Shown here piece after piece: positions 41,898-52,594 of a stretch of DNA of 64,000 nucleotides (within the stretch, counting starts at the first letter, position 1; the number at the start of each line of letters is the position of its first letter). The notes beneath the pieces are model-generated. The model did not search any database. It saw only the letters and a list, made by a program, of their open reading frames with translations, and was not told where the DNA came from. The translations under genes were made by a program, and so were the position numbers. The DNA comes from Phycisphaerae bacterium RAS1 (GTDB lineage Bacteria > Planctomycetota > Phycisphaerae > UBA1845 > Fen-1342): the NCBI GenBank assembly GCA_007859745.1, contig SMLU01000001.1, positions 744,001 to 808,000 on the forward strand, read 5' to 3'.

Positions 41898-42578
41898 TTA
41901 GCCTGCCGCACGTGTATACACGATCTCCATGGTCTTCTTTTCGCCTTCGGGCTCGGTCTGGTGCCACTCGAAGACGTGCTTGTCCTTGTCGACGATCCTG
42001 ATCACCATGCGGATCTTCATCTTCTGCCCGCCGGGCATGACCAGATCGCCGCGGTAGGTGAATTCCTTCGACTTGGCGTCATAGTCGCCGATGCTCATGA
42101 AGATGCCTGTGCTGGCGCTGTCGATCCAGGTGTTGACGAACTTCTTCTGCAGATTGTCGTAGCCCGTAACGCCCATCCCTTCGAAGGGCGCGCCCATCAT
42201 GCTACCCTTGACTTCGTCGACGAAGTAACGCCCGCCCATGATCGGCTTCACCGTGGACGTGCCCGACGTGACATCCGGTTCGCCCGGCCCCATCATGGAC
42301 TTCACTTCCATCTTCCAGTTGCCGACGAAAGCCTCCAACAGCTTGTGATTCTCGCCCGGCTCGCCCGCCTTCGCGAACTCATCCATCATCTCCTGCGTCA
42401 TGCCGCCGGCGGCCTTTTCGTCCGGCTTGGCCGCCTTGTCGTCGCCCTTGGCGGCGGGCTTGGGCGGGTCGCCGGGCTTGGCGGCCGGCTTATCCGCTTT
42501 CTTGTCGTCGGCGAGCGCGATGAACGCCAGTCCACAAATCAAGGCGGGGGCAAGCAGCCGAGTGATCCACGAACGCAT
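41898..42578 (-). CDS. Secreted DUF1579 protein, first of two tandem paralogues
   Basis: 226 aa. A signal peptide (LLAPALICGLAFIALA) is followed by a Lys/Pro/Asp-rich linker and a DUF1579 domain: HKLLEAFVGNWKMEVKSM, GGRYFVDEVKGSMMGAPFEG, GVTGYDNLQKKFVNTWIDS. The domain order is the same as in the next gene, so they arose by tandem duplication. Function unknown. The tRNA gene lies upstream on the same strand. Confidence 0.85.
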   Translation of the reverse strand: MRSWITRLLAPALICGLAFIALADDKKADKPAAKPGDPPKPAAKGDDKAAKPDEKAAGGMTQEMMDEFAKAGEPGENHKLLEAFVGNWKMEVKSMMGPGEPDVTSGTSTVKPIMGGRYFVDEVKGSMMGAPFEGMGVTGYDNLQKKFVNTWIDSASTGIFMSIGDYDAKSKEFTYRGDLVMPGGQKMKIRMVIRIVDKDKHVFEWHQTEPEGEKKTMEIVYTRAAG

Positions 42579-42718
42579 GCGTAGTTCTCCCTAGTCAATG
42601 ACCATGCGCAGCAGGCGCGGGCCGCCCATCGGCCCGATTTCCGCGGCGTAGTCTAGCACCGTACCGTTTCCCGAACAAGTACCAAACACGCAATTTCTGG
42701 TGGTCGCCCATCCAGAAA

Positions 42719-42791
42719 TAGGCCAGGCGGGAGTCGAACCCGCACTTGAGGGATTTTAAGTCCCTTGCCTCTGCCATTGGGCTACTGGCCC
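42719..42791 (-). tRNA. Class I tRNA with anticodon UAA (Leu codons UUA/UUG by sequence)
   Basis: 73 nt cloverleaf: acceptor GGGCCAG/CTGGCCT with discriminator A, D stem GCC/GGC with GG in the loop, anticodon stem AGGGA/TCCCT with loop CTTAAAA (U33, anticodon UAA), variable loop CAAGT, and T arm GCGGG-TTCGACT-CCCGC. CCA is not encoded. Bacterial tRNA-Leu has a long variable arm, and this one has only 5 nt; its ends look like tRNA-Trp. Its true amino acid is therefore open. Confidence 0.85.
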
Positions 42792-43250
42792 GCTCGAACA
42801 GGGCCGGGGGCCGGCCGCGCCGCCGCCGCGAGTCGCGTGACACCTGAACCCGGACGCCGGAAAGGCGTACACAGGACAGTTCGGCGCGGGCGCGTCCCGG
42901 TGCAGGTTGCGATTGGCGGCGTTTTTCGGAACCCGCTGCGCCAAGCGGCGGGTTGACCTTGTGTTAGAGGCAGCTTTGACCTACCCGGGACGTCAGCCCG
43001 CCGCTTGGCGCGGCGGGTTCGGTCGGATCGCAACGTGAAACCGGGCGCACCCGTTCGGCGCCCGTTGGCTCGGCCGAGTTTGCCGCCAGAACGCGGGTAG
43101 GGTAGCATAACTCGCTTGATTTTTCAGTCGCCCGTGACGACTCCCCGCATCGCGGGTCCGCGATGGGGGCGCGACGCACATACGACGTACGGCCCTTGCC
43201 GGCGCTGAGCCGTGCAGCCGCCGGACGAACCATACATCGAGGATTTCCTC
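42792..43250. other. 459-bp region between tRNA and glutamine synthetase
   Basis: It contains the R1 copy at 42925-43023. I see no gene in the rest. The ribosome site GAGGA of the glutamine synthetase gene is at its end. Confidence 0.5.
42925..43023. repeat. Palindromic element family R1, copy f
   Basis: TTCGGAACCCGCTGCGCCAA opens it, and it ends GCGCGGCGGGTTCGG. One change in the left stem (CGCTGCG for CGCCGCG). Confidence 0.88.
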
Positions 43251-45485
<2,235 letters not shown>

Positions 45486-45540
45486 GCTGCGGGGCGCGTG
45501 CGAAATGGTGGGCACGGCGGACCCCGCATGGCCAGACCCA

Positions 45541-45614
45541 ATCCGAGCCGCGACCGTGAGGGAGCGGTCTTCGACGACCGAACGCCCTCCGCTCCCTCAC
45601 GGTCGCGGCTCGGA
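45541..45614. repeat. Palindromic element family R3, copy d
   Basis: ATCCGAGCCGCGACCGTGAG on the left and CCCTCACGGTCGCGGCTCGG on the right, nearly perfect. It lies between the convergent stops of the glutamine synthetase and DUF1501 genes. Confidence 0.88.
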
Positions 45615-45642
45615 CAAGAGGCAAACAGCGTGACGAACAACG

Positions 45643-46848
45643 CTATCGGAAGAGGCTGGAACCCACGCTCTCGTTGTACGTCTCGCCCTCCAGCTTGAAG
45701 ATCGGCCGCGGGTCGAAGCCCAGCCAGTCGCGGATGCACGAGCTGAAAACCGCGCGGAAATCCACATACGTCGGCAGGTTATCCGCCTGAATGTCCGACG
45801 ACGTGACGCGCTGCCCGTGCAGACCGGCGTTCACGCCCGGGCCGGCCAGGATCACGTGCCCGCCCTCGCCGTGGTCGGTGCCGGGGCTGCCGTTCTCCTC
45901 GTTGCGCCGGCCGAACTCGCTGTAGAACACGACTGTGGTCCGCTCCCACATGCCGCGCGCCTTCAGGTCATTCACAAACTGGCGGAATTCCTGGTCCAGC
46001 GTGGGGAACAGGTAGTTCTGCGCCTCCGGCTGCGAGCCGTGCGTGTCGAAGCCGCCGTAGGTCAGCTTCAGAATCTGCGTGCCCAGGTCGGCCGAGGCGA
46101 GCTGCGCGGCGCGGTAGAACTCGCCGCGGGCCTCGCCGGTGGATTCGAAGTCGGCCGTGCGCTCGCGGAGCTGGGCGCCCAGCGCGTTGATTTTCTTGTA
46201 GGAATCGAGGACCGACTGCTGCATGGGCGTGCGGTTGTTCTTCATCTCCGGCAGCCGGCTGAAAGCGTCCTGGGCCGCGCCGCGATAGGTCTGGTCGGGA
46301 TAGCCGTAGCGTTGCGGATCGCCGATTGTGCGCGTGTTCATGACGCCGAACGGCTCGTCGAAATAGGACTTGCGCAGCCTCTCGTACCAGCTTGTCTGCG
46401 TGCCGACGCCGCTGCCCAGGTTCCGCACGCCGAAGTCCCAGATTTCCTGGCTTTCGAAGTGCGAGCCGTTGGCGTTGGGGTAGCCGACCTGCTGGACGAC
46501 GGCGAGCTGACGCGCCGCGTAGAGCTCGGCCATGAAGCTGAACTGCGTGTTGATGCCGTATTCGGGATGGTCCGAGAGCGGCGCCACCTGCTGTTGCGCC
46601 AGGGCGAGCTGCGGGCGCTTCTGGCGGTAGGCGCTGTTGGTGAACGGCGCCAGGAAACTCAGCGCATCGAAGCCGCCGTCGAGCTGGCAGAGAACCAGCA
46701 TGTTCCGTGTGCCGCCCGCTGCCTGAGCGTAGGTCGAGGCGACCACGCGCAGGAGCGGGTCGGCGAAGGCCAGCGCCCCCGCGCCCAGGGAGAGATTCCG
46801 CAGAAACGCCCGCCGCGACAGTTCACGACATTCCAGGCAGCCGTTCAT
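45643..46848 (-). CDS. DUF1501 protein with Tat signal
   Basis: 401 aa from an ATG at 46848. ELSRRAFLRNLSLGAGALAF is a twin-arginine signal. LCQLDGGFDALSFLAPF, LKLTYGGFDTHGSQ, YSEFGRRNEENGSPGTDHGE and GHVILAGPGVNAG are the DUF1501 motifs, a sulfatase/phosphatase-like fold common in planctomycetes. The DUF1800 gene lies directly upstream on the same strand, and these two are an almost constant pair. The reaction is unknown. Confidence 0.9.
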   Translation of the reverse strand: MNGCLECRELSRRAFLRNLSLGAGALAFADPLLRVVASTYAQAAGGTRNMLVLCQLDGGFDALSFLAPFTNSAYRQKRPQLALAQQQVAPLSDHPEYGINTQFSFMAELYAARQLAVVQQVGYPNANGSHFESQEIWDFGVRNLGSGVGTQTSWYERLRKSYFDEPFGVMNTRTIGDPQRYGYPDQTYRGAAQDAFSRLPEMKNNRTPMQQSVLDSYKKINALGAQLRERTADFESTGEARGEFYRAAQLASADLGTQILKLTYGGFDTHGSQPEAQNYLFPTLDQEFRQFVNDLKARGMWERTTVVFYSEFGRRNEENGSPGTDHGEGGHVILAGPGVNAGLHGQRVTSSDIQADNLPTYVDFRAVFSSCIRDWLGFDPRPIFKLEGETYNESVGSSLFR

Positions 46849-46862
46849 GATCGCTCCCGTAG

Positions 46863-47005
46863 GGTCCGCTGTGCGGACCAATGCTTCAACGCCGAATGGC
46901 GAATGGCGAATATCGAATGGCGCCGAGCGCCGGCGTTGAGGTCTGGAGATTTCGACATTCAGCATTCGACATTCGACCTTTCGACCCTCGACCTTTCGCC
47001 TTCGG
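46863..47005. repeat. Compound palindrome (family R6 and GGTCCGC hairpin)
   Basis: It starts with the perfect hairpin GGTCCGC-TGT-GCGGACC. Tandem GAATGGC units follow (GCCGAATGGCGAATGGCG), then inverted ATTCGAC units (GACATTCAGCATTCGACATT). The gap between the DUF1501 start and the DUF1800 stop is made of these. Confidence 0.7.
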
Positions 47006-47012
47006 CGGCGCT

Positions 47013-48884
47013 TCAACGCCCGATCACGCGTTCATCCATCGCCATCAGCCGGATCAGCTCGAACACCTGCCGCGGCTGGTAATCCGGTTCGGTCAGGTGA
47101 AACGCCTGCCAGCCGTTCTGGTCGAGCACTTCGACATAGACATCGTGCTCTTCCTCTGTCAGCGGCAGGTGGAATGCGGCGGCCATCGCGTCGACGATGC
47201 GATCGCGCACCTCGCGCTCCACCCATTCGCCGGTCGGCGGCAGCAGGTGATAGGGCAGGTCGGGCGTGCGCTGCGGTCCGTATTCCATCGTGCGCGACAG
47301 GGCGAAGATGCGGCTGATGATCCACTGATCCTGGAGCCAGCCCTTGTCTTCGTCCCAGCCGTTGACGCCCGGCGGGTTCATCAGGTCCTGCCCGGCGTCG
47401 CGCAGGTCCTGGGCGAGCTGCCAGAGCACGTAACCTTGCGAATCTTCGCTCTGAATGTGCATGTCGAGCGTGCGGGCCACGCCGACAACGTGCTCTACGG
47501 GCGAGGTGATCTGGTTGCCGCGGGCGTCGGTGGAGAAGAAGGCCTGCGACGTCAGGATCGCCCGCACGACCGGGGCGATGTCGAAGTCGGACTCGACCAG
47601 CAGATCGGCCAGCTCCTGCACGGCCTGGTCGGAGGGATGATCGTGAATGAAGCACTTGAAGAGATTGCGGGCGACGTAGCGCGGCGCTTCGGGCTGGCTG
47701 AGCGTGAGCTGAATGACCGTGCGGTACGTGTGATTGGCCGGGTCGGCCCGGTCCGGAAAGACGCTCTTGTTGGTTTCGTCGTGGTTGATGATGTCGAAGA
47801 TCGGGCGGGCGTCCAGATCGTCTTCGCGCAGCAGCGTGATACCGGTGAAGGCGCGGGCGCCTTCGCGGATGTCGGCCTCGGTGTAGAGCGCGTCGCGGCC
47901 GAGCGTGAAAAGCTCCCAGAACTCGCGCGTGTAGTTTTCGTTCGGGTTGTCCTTGGGGCTGTCGGCGCCGTTGAGCCACAGCAGCATCAGCGGGTCAAGC
48001 GTCAGCGCTTCCAGAAAGGCGCGGTAGTTTCCCAGGGCGTTGCTGCGCAGCATTTCCCAGTGCAGCACCGACAGGTTGCGGTCGCGCCATTCCAGCCCGC
48101 GCCGCGACGTGGCGAAGCGATCGTGCCAGAACATGGCCATGCGCTCATGCAGCGGGTTGGGCGACTCGATCAGGTGCACCAGCCAGCGGCGCGGCATGTC
48201 GTCTTCGTAGAGCGCCGCAAGGTCATTCACGGCCGTCGGAACGGTCTTCCGCGTGAGCAGCGACTGCACCGTCTTGCTCAAGCCGTTCTTCACGGCGTCC
48301 TGCACCTGCTTGGGCGTTGCGCCGAAGGCCGCCCGCCGCAGCAGGTGATAAGCCTCATCCGGCGTCAGGACATCGCGGTAGGGAAGCGTGGACTGGGCGT
48401 AGCCGGCGAATTCGTCGCCGACCTGCACGACGGCGGTTGAGTCCGCCCCGGCCTCGCCGCCGCGGCCATCCTTGACGACGACGCGTACTTCGACGGTGCT
48501 GGTCTCGAGCGCCAGCGGGGCGACGAATTTCACGACGCTGCCGGTCGTGGCTGAAAAGACGCCGGTCGGACCGTTGGTTTGCATCCATTCGAAGCTGAGC
48601 TCATCGCCGTCGGGATCGGAGGAGCCGGAGGCGTCGAGCGTGATTTCGGTCGCGGGCGTGATGCCCGAGCTGGGCGAGATGCTGAGGCTGGCGGTCGGCG
48701 CGGCATTGGATCCGTCTCCGACGCCCAGCAGACCACCCAGCACGCCGCCCACGCCGCCGTCGCCGCCGGCAGGCGCGTTGGGATCGCCCGGGCAACCGCC
48801 GACCAGCGTACACGTGAGCAGGGTCGCCACGAGCGAGAGGGCGCGGGCGGCGGAGCGGGCGCGGAGAGGATCGACGGGCTTCAT
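47013..48884 (-). CDS. DUF1800 lipoprotein with PKD-like domain
   Basis: 623 aa. The signal ends in the lipobox LVGGC, so this is a lipoprotein. A PKD/Ig-like domain follows (about residues 60-155; LDASGSSDPDGDELSFEW), then DUF1800: AYHLLRRAAFGATPKQVQDA, MAMFWHDRFATS, NENYTREFWELFTLG, GARAFTGITL and NPPGVNGWDEDKGW. It is the partner of the DUF1501 protein downstream. Function unknown; the pair is thought to act at the cell surface. Confidence 0.9.
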   Translation of the reverse strand: MKPVDPLRARSAARALSLVATLLTCTLVGGCPGDPNAPAGGDGGVGGVLGGLLGVGDGSNAAPTASLSISPSSGITPATEITLDASGSSDPDGDELSFEWMQTNGPTGVFSATTGSVVKFVAPLALETSTVEVRVVVKDGRGGEAGADSTAVVQVGDEFAGYAQSTLPYRDVLTPDEAYHLLRRAAFGATPKQVQDAVKNGLSKTVQSLLTRKTVPTAVNDLAALYEDDMPRRWLVHLIESPNPLHERMAMFWHDRFATSRRGLEWRDRNLSVLHWEMLRSNALGNYRAFLEALTLDPLMLLWLNGADSPKDNPNENYTREFWELFTLGRDALYTEADIREGARAFTGITLLREDDLDARPIFDIINHDETNKSVFPDRADPANHTYRTVIQLTLSQPEAPRYVARNLFKCFIHDHPSDQAVQELADLLVESDFDIAPVVRAILTSQAFFSTDARGNQITSPVEHVVGVARTLDMHIQSEDSQGYVLWQLAQDLRDAGQDLMNPPGVNGWDEDKGWLQDQWIISRIFALSRTMEYGPQRTPDLPYHLLPPTGEWVEREVRDRIVDAMAAAFHLPLTEEEHDVYVEVLDQNGWQAFHLTEPDYQPRQVFELIRLMAMDERVIGR

Positions 48885-49199
48885 GCAACGGCTCCCGTGA
48901 AGACAGCGCGTCCGCGTGGGCGCGGACTCGAGTTCCAGTCGCTTTCTAGAATGTTCGGGAAGCTGGTCGGGCCGGGGCGCGCAGTTCGTGCCCGGCTGGG
49001 ATGAGCTTTCAATACGGCATGATCGAAGTCAATCGGCGAGCCCGATGGCGTCCCGACGTACTTACCCGCTTTCCGGAATTAACATTTCGGAAATTGGCAA
49101 ATTCGGACGATCAGGTGGAATACGCCCGTTGGTTGCGAATAATCTCTTAACAAAAGTCTGTCGCGGTCGGGCGCGGACAGGCTGCCGGGAGCGTCCGAG
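48885..49199. other. 315-bp divergent region between DUF1800 and DUF5658 genes
   Basis: It has an AT-richer stretch near 49075-49155 (for example TTCCGGAATTAACATTTCGG), which likely holds the promoters. I found no -10/-35 pair good enough to call and no palindrome of families R1-R7. Confidence 0.4.
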
Positions 49200-49574
49200 A
49201 TGTCCGCGATTGTCCGACCCGACCATCGACCGCAGCGTGTGCTGCTGATCCTGGCCGTCGTCTGGGTCTTCGGGTGTTTTGATCTGGCCTATACGCAGTC
49301 CAACCTGATGCGGGGCAATTTCATCGAGCTCAATCCGCTGGCCGCGCTGGTCGCCGAGCATGCCGCCGGCGGACTGGCAACATTCAAGCTCACTCTGCTC
49401 GCATTGGGATCAGGGCTTCTCTACCGGCTGCGGCAGAAATGGAGCGCCGAAGCCGGCACGTGGTTGCTGTTGGGGCTTCACGGCGGGTTGATGGTGTGGT
49501 GGTCGATGTATCACGACGCCGTCGCCATCTGCGTCAATGACCCGACCGTCAACGCGAGCACGTTCTCTTACTGA
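49200..49574 (+). CDS. DUF5658-like small membrane protein
   Basis: 124 aa with three or four membrane segments: LLILAVVWVFGCFDLAYTQ, the NPLAALV turn, TFKLTLLALGSGLLYRL and WLLLGLHGGLMVWWSMYH. FDLAYTQ, then E-NPLA, then FK match the DUF5658 layout (FDLIYT, E-NPL-FK). It is a second member next to the one at 38538-39029. Its 3' end overlaps the convergent mutM by 26 bp. Confidence 0.72.
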   Translation: MSAIVRPDHRPQRVLLILAVVWVFGCFDLAYTQSNLMRGNFIELNPLAALVAEHAAGGLATFKLTLLALGSGLLYRLRQKWSAEAGTWLLLGLHGGLMVWWSMYHDAVAICVNDPTVNASTFSY

Positions 49575-50403
49575 CGCGGCGCCGGGGGGCGGCGGATGCC
49601 GGGCGGCGGCGTGGCTGGCAGCGCGGGCAGATGTGCGTTCCGCGCCCTCCGACCCGCAGGGCCAGGATCGGCGTGCCGCACACGTCGCACGGCTGGCCGG
49701 CGCGGCCGTACACGCGGAACATCTCCTGCATCGACCCCCCGGGATAGACCCAGTCAATCGACGCGCCGTTGCGACGAACGCCGTCACGCAGGACGGCGCG
49801 GATGGCCGTGTGAAGCCGGCGCAACTCGACCTTGCTCAGCGAGTCGGACCGCCGCAGCGGGTGAATGCCGGCGCGAAACAGCGATTCGTCGGTGTAGATG
49901 TTTCCCAATCCGGCGACGACCGATTGATCCAGCAGAAGCGGTTTGATCCGCCGGGCGCGCGACGTCAACAGCGCACCAAGCCGTGCGGGCGTAAAGCCAC
50001 GGTCGAGCGGCTCCGCGCCCAGTTTCGCTGAAAATGAGTCATAGTCCGCCGTGTAGATGATCCTGCCGAACTTGCGCGCATCGCAGAAGAGCAGCCGGCT
50101 GCCGTCGTCCAGCGAGAAGACGGCGCGGAGGTGTGCAACGGCTGGTCCGCCGTCATCCCACGCGAGCCGTCCGCTCATCCGCAGGTGAATCAGCACGAAC
50201 CCGCCGTCGTGCAGCCGCATCGCGATGAACTTGCCGCGACGGGAGAGCGCATCAACCCGCCGGCCGACGACGGCCGCCGTGAGCGAGGCGGCGTCGGGCG
50301 AGACCTGTCGCGGCCAGCAGGACTCAAAACCGACGATTCGACGACCGACGAGCCTGTCGCGCGTGGCGCGGACGACGGTTTCGACTTCCGGCAATTCGGG
50401 CAT
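49549..50403 (-). CDS. mutM: Formamidopyrimidine-DNA glycosylase
   Basis: 284 aa. The N-terminus PELPEVETVV has the catalytic Pro2 and Glu3. GKFIAMRL has the beta-hairpin Lys, and LLLDQSVVAGLGNIYTDESL the helix-two-turn-helix. The zinc finger is CDVC-x16-CPRC. It removes 8-oxoguanine and nicks the AP site. The tail after the finger (about 25 residues, Arg-rich) is longer than usual; its coding end overlaps the convergent DUF5658 gene. Divergence in the tail may reflect that overlap. Confidence 0.93.
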   Translation of the reverse strand: MPELPEVETVVRATRDRLVGRRIVGFESCWPRQVSPDAASLTAAVVGRRVDALSRRGKFIAMRLHDGGFVLIHLRMSGRLAWDDGGPAVAHLRAVFSLDDGSRLLFCDARKFGRIIYTADYDSFSAKLGAEPLDRGFTPARLGALLTSRARRIKPLLLDQSVVAGLGNIYTDESLFRAGIHPLRRSDSLSKVELRRLHTAIRAVLRDGVRRNGASIDWVYPGGSMQEMFRVYGRAGQPCDVCGTPILALRVGGRGTHICPRCQPRRRPASAAPRRRVSKRTCSR

Positions 50404-50506
50404 GGCGTCAGGCTAGGGCAATCCGGCGGCAGGCGAAACCCGCGCGTCGCGCGGGAGCTGCGCTCCGCGTGGGCGCGCTGTATCCCAAGAAGACGCGGGC
50501 CCGACT

Positions 50507-50558
50507 GAACCCGCCGCGGAAGTGGGGTGAGCAGATCCCGCACTTCCGTGCGGGGTTC
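50507..50558. repeat. Palindrome of R1-like ends with different core
   Basis: GAACCCGCCGCGGAAGTGGG on the left and CGCACTTCCGTGCGGGGTTC on the right are inverted partners. The ends look like R1 but the core (GGAAGTG) is different. It lies between mutM and murG. Confidence 0.65.
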
Positions 50559-50582
50559 TGATTCGAGTTCGCAGCCCCCAAC

Positions 50583-51680
50583 CTACGCCCCCATCCAGCG
50601 CGCCACCTCGTCCGCCGCCGTCGGCCGACCCAGTTTCGCGGCGGCGCTGGCCATCGTCGTGCGCCGCTCCGCGCCTGCCGCGCGCCGCAACGCTTCGAGC
50701 AGCGGTCCGCGGTTCCGCGCCGCATCTTTCCAGTCTTCCAGCAGTATCGCCGCCCCGGCGTCGCTAAGCACCCGGGCGTTGGCGTGCTGGTGGCGGTCGC
50801 GATGATACGGGTAGGGCAGGAGAATCGACGGGCGTCCGATCGCCGTCAGCTCGGCCAGGGTCGAGGCGCCCGCCCGTGAAACGACCAGGTCGGCCGCGGC
50901 GATGGCCAGGTGCATCTCGTGCGTGAACGCCAGCACCTGCGCGGCGGCGCCGCAGCGGCGATAGCCCTCGCGCAGCGCCTCGTCGTTACCCACGCCGCTC
51001 AGGTGCAGGAGTTGCCACTCGGGGTGCTCACGAAAAAAGTCGGGCCACCCGGCCAGCGCGGCCTCGTTCACGGTTCGCGCCCCCTGCGACGCGCCGGTCA
51101 CGAGCAGCAGCGGCCGGTCCGCATCCAGCTTGAAAAATGCCCGGCCCGCGGCGCGATCGGCGGTTGCGAACGTCGAACGAATCGGGCATCCGCACGCCAC
51201 GCAGGGCGCCCCGGCTGGAAAATTTCGCCGCGACGCCTCCCATTGCATGAAAACCCGGTCGCAGTAGCGCGCCAGGAAGCGGTTCGCCCGGCCGGGGATC
51301 GCGTCCGGGTTCAGAATCGCCGTGCGAATGCCGAGTTTGCGCGCCGCGACGACCGGCGGGCCGGCCGCATATCCACCCAGCCCCAACACCGCGGCCGGCC
51401 GATGCTCCTGAAACGCGCGCCGCGCCGCCGAAACGCTCTTCGACCACGCCAGCCAGAACGCCGGCCAGTGCCACGGTCGTGACGAGAATGGCCGCACCGG
51501 CTGCGGCGCTTGGTGGTAGGTCGTCTTGCCGAGCAGCTCGCGATCCAGGGCGCGATCGGTGGTGAAGAACGTGATGTCCGCGTCCGGCTGTAAACGCCGC
51601 AGGGCGTCCGCCACAGCCAGCCCCGGATAAAGGTGGCCGCCGGTGCCGCCGCCGGCGAATACGAAGCGGGGCGCTGGCAT
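50583..51680 (-). CDS. murG: UDP-GlcNAc:lipid-linked N-acetylglucosaminyltransferase
   Basis: 365 aa, GT28 fold. FAGGGTGGHLYPGLAVADAL binds the lipid substrate face, VLGLGGYAAGP is the second Gly loop, and VSRAGASTLAELTAIGRPSILLPYP is the UDP-GlcNAc site. It makes lipid II from lipid I in peptidoglycan synthesis, which fits the finding that planctomycetes have peptidoglycan. It starts 6 bp after the yhhQ stop, so it is co-transcribed with it. No other mur or division genes are here, so the dcw cluster is broken up. Confidence 0.92.
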   Translation of the reverse strand: MPAPRFVFAGGGTGGHLYPGLAVADALRRLQPDADITFFTTDRALDRELLGKTTYHQAPQPVRPFSSRPWHWPAFWLAWSKSVSAARRAFQEHRPAAVLGLGGYAAGPPVVAARKLGIRTAILNPDAIPGRANRFLARYCDRVFMQWEASRRNFPAGAPCVACGCPIRSTFATADRAAGRAFFKLDADRPLLLVTGASQGARTVNEAALAGWPDFFREHPEWQLLHLSGVGNDEALREGYRRCGAAAQVLAFTHEMHLAIAAADLVVSRAGASTLAELTAIGRPSILLPYPYHRDRHQHANARVLSDAGAAILLEDWKDAARNRGPLLEALRRAAGAERRTTMASAAAKLGRPTAADEVARWMGA

Positions 51681-51686
51681 GCGGCG

Positions 51687-52484
51687 TCAGTCCTTGAGCG
51701 AGAACGGGGTGAAATTGGTCTGATGATCGAAGTAGTCCTCGTTCTCGGCGCGCTTGAGAAAATTGACAACGAGGTATGTCAGCGGCGTCATCACGACTTC
51801 GATGCCGACCTTGAAGGCCCAGTTGAAGGCGACCGTCCGCAGCATGGTATCCGGCGTCCAGCCGCCCTTGAGGAACTCCGGCGGCTCGATTCCCATGCTG
51901 CGCAGCGTTGCTTCGACGTTAAGGAACGCGAGCGGATAGAAGAGCAGGCTGTCGACCCCCTGGCCGACGATGGTGGAGCCGATGGTGCGCGTCCAGAGCA
52001 TCCGCCCGCGCGTCAGCACTTTCATCCTCGCCAGGACGTACGAATTGGCGAAGTCGCCGGCCCAGAAGGCGAGAATGGACGCGACCACGATGCGCGGCCC
52101 GGAGCTGAAGACGGTCTCGAGCGCCGGCTGAATCACCTGGTTGAACGGCTCATTTGGATTCAGCGGCAAGTTCAGGACGACCTGGCTCATCAGCACGTAG
52201 AAGAGCATGGCTCCGAAGCCGGCCCAGATCACTTTTCGCGCCCGGGCGTAGCCGTACACTTCGGTCAGCACGTCGCCGAAGATGTAGCTGATCGGAAAAA
52301 AGATGTTGCCTGCGCCGAAGACCAGCAGTGTGCCGAGGAACGGCAGCGAAAAAGGCAACTGAACGGCACAGGATTTCCCGGGTCCGATCAGGTTTGAGCA
52401 GAGCAGCACGGTGACAAACCCCGCCATGACGAGGTCGTAGTACTTGTAGTGCCGCGGGTTGGCGATCGTCTCGAGCTTGGTCAC
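51687..52484 (-). CDS. yhhQ: Queuosine precursor transporter, YhhQ family
   Basis: 265 aa from a GTG at 52484, with AAGGA 5 nt upstream. About six membrane segments. ISYIFGDVLTEVYGYARARKVIW is the diagnostic block of the vitamin uptake/VUT_1 (YhhQ) family, and ASILAFWAGDFANSYVLARMK and WTRTIGSTIVGQGVDSLLFYP are the other two. It imports queuosine precursors (preQ0/preQ1) for tRNA modification. A C-terminal cytoplasmic stretch (ENEDYFDHQTNFTPFSL) is usual. It is divergent from selA and leads into murG. Confidence 0.88.
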   Translation of the reverse strand: MTKLETIANPRHYKYYDLVMAGFVTVLLCSNLIGPGKSCAVQLPFSLPFLGTLLVFGAGNIFFPISYIFGDVLTEVYGYARARKVIWAGFGAMLFYVLMSQVVLNLPLNPNEPFNQVIQPALETVFSSGPRIVVASILAFWAGDFANSYVLARMKVLTRGRMLWTRTIGSTIVGQGVDSLLFYPLAFLNVEATLRSMGIEPPEFLKGGWTPDTMLRTVAFNWAFKVGIEVVMTPLTYLVVNFLKRAENEDYFDHQTNFTPFSLKD

Positions 52485-52594
52485 AGGCTTCCTTGCGGCC
52501 CCGCTCCGGACGCGGGAGTGAAGCTTCGGCTCGCACTCCCCAACCGTCCGCACCCAACCGACGGAAACGGGATGGGTGGAGATTGTGCGGTATC

